The notes under the pieces: generated by a model
Database searches by the model: none
Told to the model about the DNA's origin: nothing
What the model saw: only the letters and a program-made list of their open reading frames with translations
Shown: positions 54,501-64,000 of the stretch, piece after piece
How the letters are laid out: each line of letters starts with the position of its first letter
How positions within the stretch are numbered: position 1 is the stretch's first letter
Assembly (NCBI GenBank): GCA_030278955.1
Contig: JAOANR010000009.1
Location: 33,891,504-33,955,503, forward strand
Direction: 5' to 3'
Source of the DNA: Hygrophila difformis
Taxonomy: Eukaryota; Streptophyta; Magnoliopsida; Lamiales; Acanthaceae
Length of the DNA stretch: 64,000 nt
Translations under genes and position numbers: made by a program

Positions 54501-54895
54501 TTTTCTTAAAGTTTTTATGTTTATTTGGCTTTTAATGTTATTGTGTTGTCACTGCCATCCTCAATTTTAACTTAGCTTACATTATTTTTTTTAACCCCAC
54601 TTACAAAAAAATTCTAGATTTGTCGCTAATATGAAAAGAAAGAAACACCAAAAACAATAAAGGAATTCAGGTGAATGCTACTAATAATAAAGAGAAGGTG
54701 ACATTGTTTATACATTACTGGAACAATTGGCTAAAGAACACTGAAATCAATTATTGTCTTTAGGTTAATTTAAACAGCTGTGGTAGCTTATTTCAACTGG
54801 TTGAAATAGTTACTTCATCAAACACACACCAAAAACATTTATGTCCAAAAAAACAGTACTTGTAATTTCTAGAAAACTCAAAATCACATACTTCC

Positions 54896-57675
54896 TTAAC
54901 GCTCCTCAAAGGACACAGATGCATTAATGTCAGGCGACGGTCTCTGATCGAGTCGTGCCCGGCCTGAGCCACTCCATTCTGCTGCGGCGCCATTGGATTC
55001 AGAATTCGCCTGTTGGTTCTCGGCCAAGGCATTTTCTGCGTCTCCTGGAGGCTGTTGCGATGACCGAAAAGCACAGCTGTTGTTGGCTCCTGCGACTGCC
55101 TGTGACACCGGCACTCTGGCAACAGAAGTGCCTGCAGCTGTTTGATGCCCGGCAAAATTTATAGCTTTGGGGAGCTTAAATTCATACGGGCCAAAGCTTC
55201 CAATTACCATCTACAAAAACAACCCAACATTTGACGGGAAGATATGAAATAACTAAAATGAAAGAAAAGAAAATTCAACCATAACTATAACTACTTATTT
55301 GTTACAAAAAAAAAATGAATCACTAATTATTAAAATCTTACTTTGATATTACTTTCTAAAAGAAATAGAGTCACTAATTGTTTTTGAATGAGCGAAATGG
55401 ATTTTCCTCCTTGAGCTGTGTTTATTAGTGTGTACACCTCTCACAAATTAATCTCTATATAAATAAACTTTGAGCCAAAAACTCTAAATAGTAAAATACA
55501 ATAGGTGTTTATTAATTGATTGAACTTTTTATAAAGTAATTATTTTGTCTTTTATAAAAAGAAAAAAAAAATTTACTTGAAAGCACCTACTATTTTTACA
55601 CCATGACAAAAGGGTACCCACAATACATAAGCAATCATATTTTTGGATTGAATATTTTACATTACGACTCATTTCTCTTTTGTGATTAACATATCACAAA
55701 TTCACAACTGTATATATGGTTCGTGATCTGAATCAATAGAGTCATCAAGATAGAGAATGGAATATTATAAAATTTTCAATAATTAATTAAGTTGAATTAG
55801 TTCGCCCTTCATTCTAATTACTTGAATAATAATTCACCTGTTGAATTTGAATAAATACATCATGCCTTGTAACCACATTTGAATTCTTAATAATTCATTT
55901 TTCGAATAGTTGATGCATTTACTTATTGAATTTTTTCTTTTTTTCTTTTTCAATTTTTGACAATATTTGTATTTTTTTTGTCACACGGATAAATATCTCA
56001 AAATAGGTATAAACCTTTTAATTTCTCAAATAAAATAAAAACGATTAAATATACCTGGACGGGATTGGCAGCCGTGAGGGAACCAGCGACGGCCCCGCCG
56101 AATATATGGCCATTTGAGCCCACCAAACATATGCTCAATCCACCAGTTAACCTTCTCATTCCATCATCTGTGTCCGAAATGGCATACGATCCCATTAGGG
56201 TTAGGATCTCAAAGTGTCCCTGCAGCTCGTTGTAGATAGATAGAGAGATCATGCATGTAAGAACACTACTATCCAAACAATAGTACGTAATAATGAATGA
56301 ATGTAAAAGGGAGAGATCGTGATGGAGATCGTGCCTCATATGTCAATAGGCCGCTGGATGAGGCCGGTTGGCGAAGCGTCACATTGGAGACGGAACCGTT
56401 GGCCGAGAGAACACAAATCCGGCAATGGCCTTTCTGAGCGAAGGTAACGATTTTTCCGGCAACATCCTCCCCGGTGTTTACTGTGATTATATGGGGTGTA
56501 AATTCGCTGCCTGCGCCCCCGCCGCCATACATGTCACCTGCAAAGTTTAGTTTTTGATACAGCAGGAGGAGGAGGAGGAGGTACAAAACCTTTTGTTAAA
56601 GTGAATAATATATAGATGAGCCCAATTACGTTGCTTGATAATACTAATACTAATGAATTTGAAAATTGAGAATTTGACGGAAAATATCTTGGATGGAATT
56701 GAATACCGAATTAATTTACGTAATCAGCGAAATAGTCAAACGTGTGACAATTTTTTTTTTTAAAAAAAAAAAATTATTTTTGATAGTTTTTTCTTTTTCT
56801 TTGTTTATGAGCTCAAGCCAGCCAAACAAAGACAGATAAGAACAAGGAATAAAATGAATAAAGGGGAGGAAGAGGGGCCGGTTGGTTGGCTGGCCGGGTG
56901 GAGAATGAAACACCCAACTCTAAAGGGTGGAATGCATGGAGTTGGCTGCTTAGACAAATCCTAGTCCTTGTTTTATAGTCCTTTTTCTTGCTAAACAGCG
57001 TATACAAGTTAGAAAATTGGTGGGGAACCCATGTCACACAAAATACGAAGAATAAAAAAGAGGGATAGAGGCCGGATGAGGAATTCAAGGTTGGAAGTCA
57101 AAGACTTGACCACCACCGTCTTCGTCCTTTTTTGTTTTTTTAAAAAAAATACTACAGTAGTTTTTTTTAAAAAAAAAAATCGCTGTTATTTCTGTAAATA
57201 TGCATAACAATGTAGAGAATAGAGAGTTACCAAAAGAAGGCAGAATTGGCCAAGTAGAAGCGGCGGAAGGCCGGCCGCGCCCCCGTTTGGTCGGCGGCGC
57301 TGTCTGGGAGAAGCTGGATTGCAGCTGCGACGGAGGAACCGACTTTATGTAGGACGGATTTAAATTCCCGTTGGTATCGTACTTTCTCGGTCTCCCTCTC
57401 CTCTTTTTCCCCACTGCTAAATCGACATTACCGCTGCCAATCACTCCGGCAACGGAGACAGCAGCGGCAACATTTCCGCCGCTGGATTCACCAATTCGCG
57501 GCAAGTTAATCGATTCTGTGTTATTCTGTATGCTCGCATCTACATTTATCGCCCTCACATTCACTAGATTGCCGTCTCCAGCTCCAGCGCCACCAGCACC
57601 GCCGTGATCACCATTCGGTGAGCCCGAGCCCAAACCCGAACCGGTACTTCCCCGGTTTTCCATCTCCATGGTCAT
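54896..57675 (-). CDS. AT-hook motif nuclear-localized (AHL) protein, four exons, about 375 aa
   Basis: This is a chromatin-associated protein that binds AT-rich DNA and forms oligomers through its PPC (DUF296) domain. Predicted exons (minus) are 57231-57675, 56335-56537, 56055-56219 and 54896-55210, which keep phase throughout. Exon 1 has a Gly-rich N-terminus and two AT-hooks: KKRRGRPRKYD (core 93-99, the type with the R/K-Y extension) and KRGRGRP (core 133-136). The PPC domain starts at EFTPHIITVNTGEDVAGKI in exon 2, continues with GHFEILTLMGSYAI, GLSICLVGSNGHI and GGAVAGSLTAANPVQ in exon 3, and ends with GSFGPYEF in exon 4. The tail is Gln/Ser/Ala-rich. Intron 2 begins GC rather than GT (TATGAG/GCACGA at 56335/56334) and ends CTGCAG. 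Intron 1 (693 bp) contains a SINE. Two AT-hooks point to a type II AHL, but the exact paralogue cannot be named. Confidence 0.92.
57020..57112 (-). mobile_element. SINE in intron 1 of the AHL gene
   Basis: The minus strand reads GGTGGTGGTCAAGTC then CTTCCAACCTTGAATTCC, CATCCGGCCTCTATCCC, TTTGTGTGACATGGG and TTCCCCACC. It shares the CGGCCTCTATCCCT...TTTGT(A)..GTG..CATGGG body with the SINE at 21685. No A-tail or TSD is seen, so it is decayed or truncated. It lies in the same orientation as the gene. Confidence 0.65.
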
Positions 57676-59028
57676 ATTTTACAGAAAATATCAAATTAAA
57701 TTCTTCGAAAAAGCAAATTCAATTTTTCAAATTATAGGTAGATTAAATTCCTTTGAAATTGCATTCAATTATTTTGCTTTATTAAACGTCCAGAGAAATT
57801 TTGTATATCGAGTTTCCTCAATTAACATCGCCCCGGAAGTGTGGCGATGGAAATGGACCATTGCACTAGATGATTTCCTACCGTCCAGTTTCAATGGGCT
57901 TGAAGATGGATGGTCTAGATTCATCTGGTTAGTATTATTATGATAAAAGAAATCTATAAGAAAATAGTTTAGCATTATTGTCAATTATTTTTTTGAATTT
58001 ATTTTCATTCATGATAAATAAATGTCTTATTTTTCTTTTGGTATTTTCATTAAATTTAGAAATAATTATGATTTAATACTTTTCACTTTCTTTTATTACC
58101 TCAGCATTATTTTATATTAGGCCAATTATGAGGAAATAAATGAATTTCAAATTCAAATTTCTGCTAAATTAAAATCCGAAGAGATATGGTCATATGGTTT
58201 CGTAATATTTTTTTGGATATTTTTAATTTCAACAATAAATATTAGGTATGTAATCTTTTTAATTAGAATATTTCCTTGGAATTTTGTTTTATATTAAAAG
58301 CTTTAATTTATTAATTAAATTTATATCAAAATAATCCGCCTTTAATTCAAAAACAACAACAATAATAATAATAATCCGCCTCTTATTTAAGATGATTTGG
58401 GTTGTTCTTACACAATTTTCTTTCTTTTTTTTTTTTTGGAAAAGAACGCCGAAGCCATACATGTTTAATTACTAAATATAAATTTGCTTAATAAGCATAA
58501 TTAAATACTTTTAAGAGATAACTAGGACACCCGCTCGCACAATGCGGGAAGTAAACTTAGTTGGGTCATGCCCATTTCCCGACCTTATATTATTGAGGAA
58601 AAATTTGACAAAAAACAATGATAAAATAGAGCATGTCCGATGAATGTGTAAAAGTAATCTTCCTACAAATAAACGTCCATAGCACAAGGATTATTAATTT
58701 GTGAATATGTTCAAGATTGATTTATGAGCTTTCTATATTATTTTTGGAAAAAACTAATTTATTAAGTTTCCAACATTGATTTAAGAGTTTTCCATATTAT
58801 TTTTCTCAATCAGGAATTAAAGGCAATTGATCCAAATTTAGAATAGAAACATCAAAGATAATGGAGATTATTTTTCATGTTAAAAAAAGAAAAAGAAACA
58901 TAAAAGAGTATAAATTATTTGAAGTGATTTTTTTCAATTATTCAAATTACTGAGCTCGTTTTGTTAATTGACTACTATTTTTTTTATGCCTTTAATAAAC
59001 ACATTAATTAACTGTAACTGTAATACCC
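57676..59028. other. AHL 5' flank and spacer
   Basis: No further gene is seen. At about 58527-58562, ACCCGCTCGCACAATGCGGGAAGTAAACTTAGTT has a short hairpin (CCCGC/GCGGG) followed by a TAGT-like end, which recalls the 3' end of a Helitron. No 5' end was found. Confidence 0.35.
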
Positions 59029-59702
59029 GAAAATTTGCAACATAAAATAAATAAATAAAATAAATAAGTAAATATAATAAACATGATAAATGAATAAAGA
59101 ATCATGGGAAATGAGAAATGGAATTTAAATTAAAAAGAAAACAAAATTCTGAAAACAAAAAGAAAACAAAAATATATATATATAAAGTGCATTAAATTAT
59201 TTTTGGGGGGAAATCATCATTCGCATTTGCATATTGCATCTCTTTTATGTAGAGAACTTAGAATCTTGGCGAATTTTAACTTAGAATCTTGGCGAGTTTT
59301 AACTTAGAATCTTGGCGAAGCTTAACCTAGAATCTTGGCGAATATTAACTTAGACCTTTTGCTTGCACTAGATGATTTAGAGGCTTGACATTAAATTAGG
59401 AACGCTAACTAGAGACTGATCTTGCCTTAGTTCTAGATCGCGTTCATCTAAGCGCACGCCTAATCATAACAATCCTCGACCTTAGCCATTCCTACCCTTG
59501 TACGAATTAGAAAATTTCCTTATGTGGAACAATAAAAATCAAGTTTTTATTAAAACACTCTCTATTCCAAAAATCTAGTTTGGATTCCCGAACAACAAAT
59601 CCATTTCAAACGCACGGCTCATTTAAAACTTGACCCGAACCTTCTTGAGAATTATGAATAGGCAGTTATGGGGACATAACTGAAGTCTTAAGGGGGAAAG
59701 GA
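59029..59702 (+). mobile_element. Gutted Tekay-like element: LTR start, leader and PPT only
   Basis: 59029-59158 matches 59948-60078 (TGTAATACCCG..., then AAATGAGAAATGGAATTTAAATT), so it is the start of an LTR whose remainder is deleted. 59188-59240 (GCATTAAATTATTTTTGGGGGG, then GCATTTGCATATTGCATC) matches the leader of the 28927 element. 59255-59350 is a 22-24-bp tandem repeat (TTAACTTAGAATCTTGGCGA). 59663-59702 (GTTATGGGGACATAACTG, CTTAAGGGGGAAAGGA) is the end of pol plus the PPT, as at 36033-36070. No coding sequence is left. Confidence 0.7.
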
Positions 59703-60276
59703 TGTGATACCCCGTAATAATTTATCTTTGGAGTTCGACTCGATAAGATGTATCCTAAATCATAAATAAAAAAATTCAAATTGTTTTGAACTACGTTATG
59801 GCTTGATCCCTTCACAGGGTACGTAGGCAGCTTAGAAGTTTTAATTCTAAGTTCAGTCACAAAATAATAAAATAAACAAAAGACTTTAGCACGAGAAAAG
59901 CCAAGACACAACTTCGAGGACGAAGTTGATTATTAAGGAGGGTAGACTGTAATACCCGAGAATTTTGCAACATAAAATAAATAAATAAAATAAATAAGTA
60001 AATATAATAAACATGATAAATGAATAAAGAATCATGGGAAATGAGAAATGGAATTTAAATTAAAAAGAAAACAAAATTCCGAAAACCCGGGAAGCCGAAG
60101 ACAATTTAATTGAATAAATGGGTACACGGGGACCTGACACCGATAGACTCAATAACTCTGGTCCAAATATAAATTTAGATCCGAATAAAATTAAGATAGG
60201 AAATCGGAGCCCGAAGATACCCCGGAAATCCGAATCCGGGAACATAGATGGATAGAAGTCCGAAAGAGAGGATGAA

Positions 60277-63200
60277 TGTAACACCCCCGTTTTCCCTAAA
60301 GGCTCAGCGGAAGCAAAGAGCGGGAACAAGGGGCCGGTGTTACCGCCACGTATCCCGGGCCGTCCGGAATACGCTAAGGCTAGCAAAAATATTCGCGGAG
60401 AGGTCAGAGTTGAACATATATGCTAACCGTTAGACATATATCGTAATCTCTGAAAGGAAAAGCTTATTATACTAAAACGTATAAAATAAGCCTTAAATTA
60501 GAGTTTTGGTATATTATCCAAAATAAGCGGTGACGCATTAAAAGAGCTCACCAATAATAATGATATGATAAGAGAATTCCTCCATAAAAAGGGGGCAAAT
60601 TCATCATGCATTTTCAAAATAATAATATCCATCGTCGGGTGAAAATAGTGAGGCGTAGAAAATTTACAAAAGTGGGTAGACGCCCCAAATATACGTCCTC
60701 AAATCAGAACAAAATATATGTATGCCAAGTTAACTCCGATAAGGAGACTTAAAAAGTTATACACCTTTCCCTTAAATTCCAAAGCACTTAAAAATAACCC
60801 GAATCGTGCCCCGGTGACGTGAAATGGCTAATGGTCCTCTTAGATATCAAAACCTGAAAGGGGATAATAAAAGTGTAGAATCAGCGAAAACGATCGCTGA
60901 GTAAGTAGACCCTTACTCCCGGAGGAGGTTGGGTTGCAGAAATAATTTAAAAACAACAGTTATGGTAAAGGTATGCTTAAACGAGAATATTATGTACATA
61001 ATGCAATATTAATCATGAAAATCCGGGATCAGACAATATAACAATATGTGTTGCCGAAAAATAATATTTCAGCCTCCATGCCAATTGGAAGGGGCCCAAG
61101 AGTAGGGTACCCATTCTCACATGCACATTCAAGGGTTGTGGAAGAGGTATGAAATTTCCTACATCCACCTGGCAAAAGGTGTGGTATCGTTCCGGCACCG
61201 TTCCCGAGTGGCAATGGATGCACACAACGGCGAGGGTGGCGGCAAGATCCACGCACCGATTCCAACCCCGTAACAGTGGTTAACCATAACTCAGGAGTTA
61301 TCGCACTAAATTATAAAGCACAGTAAAAATAGCATACCAATAATCCAAAAGCAGTAGGGAGCAATAAGCATAAATTTAAAATACAATAAAGCGGTTTTTA
61401 ATTTATGCTTAAGCTAAAATAAATTTGGGCTTACTCCCCAAAGAGTAAAAATCCACTTACTGTCACCGTGGATGGAATGGACACGACACACGCACGGCCT
61501 ACGAGCAGATATCCCTTTACCGCTATTTGACTAGCAAAAATTTAGTATTAGCTTAGTATGCTATAATAATATTTAAACAGAAATAACTAAAATTTCCAAC
61601 TTAATAAATCTTACCCGAAAAACTCTCACGGACTAGCTATTTGTAATAATCTTTACTGAGCTCTAAAGCTCCTTGGCTTGCACCGAAAAATCTTACTCGA
61701 AAATTCAACTACTGAAATATCTTCAATATTGCTACTTAAATTGTAAAAACACTAAACTAATCTACACTAGACTAAACTAAACTAAATAATTTAAAGGGGG
61801 AAAGTGGGGGACGTAAAAATGGCGTGAGTTATGGAGGGAGTGAGAGGGTTTATATAGGCAGGTTCAGCTTGAATAAAACAAGTAAGTCCCATTATTCATC
61901 ATTTCCCGATTCCAGCTGTGCCCATTTCCTCAATTTGCCCCTGTGGGCATTAAATTTCCTAGTCAACTATTTTCCCCTTTCACAATTTGGGAATTATTTT
62001 GTCTCCACTGTCCAGCTTTGCAGAGATCAGTCTGCACCTCCCTTTTTCCTGTTTCCCCTCTCTTTCTTTGTTTTCTTTTGCTCTCCCCATCAGTCTCGCC
62101 GCCGACGAGGGAGCGGTCGGAGCAGCGGCGGCGCACGGCATCGGAAGTGGCTCGACGATGGTGGCGATGGTGGCAAGGCTCGGTTGGACCTCTTCCTCTC
62201 CTCCTTCTTCTCTCAGTCCCCGTCTCCTCCCCCTTCTCCATTCTTTTTATTTTTTTCTATTTTGTGGTTTGGTTTTGCTTCGGGTTCCTGTTGTGGATCC
62301 GAGAACGAAGGAGTGGATGTAGTGGTGGAGGATGGAGTTTTGGAGAAGAATGGCGGCGGCGACCGTGAGGCTCGGCGGTGGAGACTCGCGAGCTCCGGTG
62401 AGGCACACGGAGGCGACGGAAGAAGGGAAGGGCGGCGGAGGCGCGGCCAGTGGTGGAGCAGCGGCCATCGGCCTGCAGCCTTCTTCCCCCTCTTTTCTCA
62501 TTTTGGTTGTTTTACTCTGATTTTTGGTGTTGGAGAATAAGGGCGATGGTGAGGGGAATTGGTGGTGGAAATGGTGACGGAGACGGAGGGGGTCACTGGT
62601 GGCGGCGAACGGAGAGGAGAGGGTCGCGGTGGTTGCCGCTGCTTCGCCGGAGGTGTCGCCGGCGGACCGCCGGCGGCAGTGGCGGCGCCGGAGGATGCTA
62701 GGGTTAGAGATTAGGGTTAAGGTTTTGGGGTTCTTGGGCTAAATGCATTTGGACTAGGGTTGGGCTACTCAATTGGGCTAATGTTAGTGTTGGGCTTAGT
62801 TAATTGGACTATAAAACTTAATAAATGTGTGCACAAATTAAATTACTAGCTTATAAATAGCTAATGGACTTAATTAACTAGTTATTTTAAATTGTGGACT
62901 TAATTCAATTAATAAACCGTTACCGTTAGTGAGTAATCCAAAATTCCACATTCTCCAATTCGGGATCATAATTAACTAAAAGTCGGACAATTTTCGATAA
63001 TTAAATGGGTCGAATATTTTAATTGTAAGGATTTAATTAAACTCTAAAACACTTTTACACTTATAATTCGAATTAACGGATTTAATGGATTAAATTATCT
63101 ATTAATTTTCCGATGTTAGCAAAATGATTTAAGATTCCAAATCCCTTAATCTGGACAATTTCATTAGTTATATTTCGGTCCCTCGTTAATTTTATAATCT

Positions 63201-63625
63201 AATTTGTTAAGTATTTTATTCAAGTTATGGGGAGTTAATCATACAATTTAATCCATCCCTTATTATCAAATCGTATCTTTTCCAATAAAATTTATTAACT
63301 TAAAATAATTCACATCTTTTAGTTAGATAATTTGTTAACAAAACCGTTCGGCTTGATTTGCATAAATTAATTGGTTGAGTATTCTTAATTTTAATTCGAT
63401 TTATTTATTTATATTAACTTTTGACTAAATAACCGTAATCAATTAATATGAGCTTAAATAATTCATGACAAAGTATAACTTAATACTTATAAGTCAATTT
63501 AATTCGGACTCATGTTTACTTCTAAAAAGTTTAATTTATGAGAAAATTTGAATAACTATTTATTAATTATTTTATTTTATTTTATTTTTTTGAATTTTTA
63601 TTTAAAAATTATACGGAGTGTTATA
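60277..63625 (-). mobile_element. Solo LTR, reversed, TSD ATGAA
   Basis: On the plus strand it begins TGTAACACCCCCG and ends CGGAGTGTTATA (a C-to-T change in the terminal CA complement). ATGAA flanks both sides (60272-60276 and 63626-63630). The minus strand has TATATAAA (61849-61856). The middle (62100-62700) is GC-rich with CGG runs that open long frames in several phases; none is credible as a gene. No internal region is present. Confidence 0.88.
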
Positions 63626-63852
63626 ATGAAACGCCCGACGGATCGCACGACCCGGCCCAGATCGAAGTCCAGGCCAGGACGGCGCGGTCGCCGCGCGGTT
63701 TTAGGGGTTTACCGCGCCAAGGGCGCGCCACTTGGCAGAATCGGCCGTTCCGCGATTTTCTCGCCCGATTCCGGATTTTTCGACTTTCGGTTGAACATCT
63801 TCGACTCTAGACTCTTAGGGTCAGATCTTGGACGCCCTAGGTCTTCAACATC

Positions 63853-63860
63853 TATAAATA
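63853..63860 (+). promoter_or_regulatory. TATA box of the edge LTR
   Basis: TATAAATA lies in CATCTATAAATAAGACC, followed about 30 bp later by GATACATTTGAAACCC. The same layout (TATA, then GAAACCCTA) occurs on the minus strand of the solo LTR at 38925. Confidence 0.65.
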
Positions 63861-64000
63861 AGACCTCCTAAGAGCTCCGGATACATTTGAAACCCTACGA
63901 AATCCTTCTATACGTCGAAACCCTAATCCCGGAGTCGTCGGAGGCACAACACCGAGAGGAGAAACTGACTTGGACGAAATTTGGAGACCCCCGTCGCTGT

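Larger units (their letters stand above)
59703..64000 (+). repeat. 3' LTR of the gutted element, running off the window
   Basis: It starts TGTGATACCCCG and carries a second PPT/TG start (ACTTCGAGGACGAAGTT, TTAAGGAGGGTAGAC, TGTAATACCCG at 59948), like the 28927 LTR. It continues to 60276, is interrupted by a solo LTR, and resumes at 63631 with GCCCGACGGATCGCACG and a TATA box at 63853-63860, followed by GAAACCCTACG and GAAACCCTAATCCC. Its right end lies outside the window. Confidence 0.75.

Noticed and set aside
58527..58562. Helitron 3' end
   Set aside because: There is only a short hairpin and a loose TAGT end, with no matching 5' TC terminus or Rep/helicase sequence; it is kept as a remark only.
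61824..62701. Long overlapping open frames on both strands in GC-rich sequence (up to 238 codons)
   Set aside because: They lie inside a reversed solo LTR, all frames are open because of CGG/GGC runs, and none shows a domain.

Overview
This is plant nuclear DNA, most likely from a eudicot. The evidence is an intronless gene for a plastid type II peroxiredoxin, an intron-containing AT-hook (AHL) DNA-binding protein gene, and plant-type transposons: Stowaway MITEs with CTCCCTCCGTCC ends, a CACTA element beginning CACTACAAGAAAA, Tekay/Del-like Ty3/gypsy LTRs ending GGGGTGTTACA, and tRNA-derived SINEs. The species cannot be named from sequence alone. Only two host genes are convincing: PRXIIE (20866-21522, minus) and an AHL gene (54896-57675, minus, four exons, about 375 aa). 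Most of the rest is mobile DNA, and many elements can be delimited to the base by their target-site duplications (TSDs).

Layout. 1-1680: possible 5' part of an unidentified minus-strand gene. 1800-6013: a cluster of MITEs. 6690-16351: a complete, non-autonomous LTR retrotransposon (TSD GCTTA) with minisatellite-bearing LTRs, a broken gag and a field of CAATTCGG/CCGAATTG palindromes; it sits in an open frame that reads through when the element is removed. 16352-20860: host spacer, MITEs and repeat scraps. 20866-21522: PRXIIE, followed upstream by a SINE (16-bp TSD), a Mutator-like element with TIRs over 300 bp, and a second SINE whose tail has become an (ATT)n microsatellite. 23800-26582: decayed minus-strand gypsy element with a gag pseudogene, split by a 650-bp solo LTR.

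26583-53680 is one nest of insertions. The outer layer is a Tekay-like solo LTR (TSD TAATT). It contains a SINE and a PIF/Harbinger-like element (27930-52758, TSD CTA). That element contains an LTR element with an antisense gene (28927-38822, TSD CTCCA), a reversed solo LTR (38925-41515, TSD GAACA) and a CACTA element (43267-52408, TSD ATA). The CACTA element holds a very young reversed LTR element (43334-50794, TSD TACCG; its LTRs appear to differ at one base).

53681-54500: a Stowaway inside a Stowaway and a long hairpin. 54896-57675: AHL gene with a SINE in intron 1. 59029-64000: a gutted Tekay-like element whose 3' LTR leaves the window and is interrupted by a reversed solo LTR (60277-63625, TSD ATGAA).

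The most unusual item is the 28927-38822 element. Its gag and most of pol are gone, and in their place lie a small sense ORF and a 455-462 aa antisense ORF. The antisense ORF resembles the plant 'putative transposon protein' domain and appears to have its own GC-rich upstream region and a 5'-UTR intron. Its LTRs also carry two alternative polypurine-tract/TG starts about 260 bp apart.
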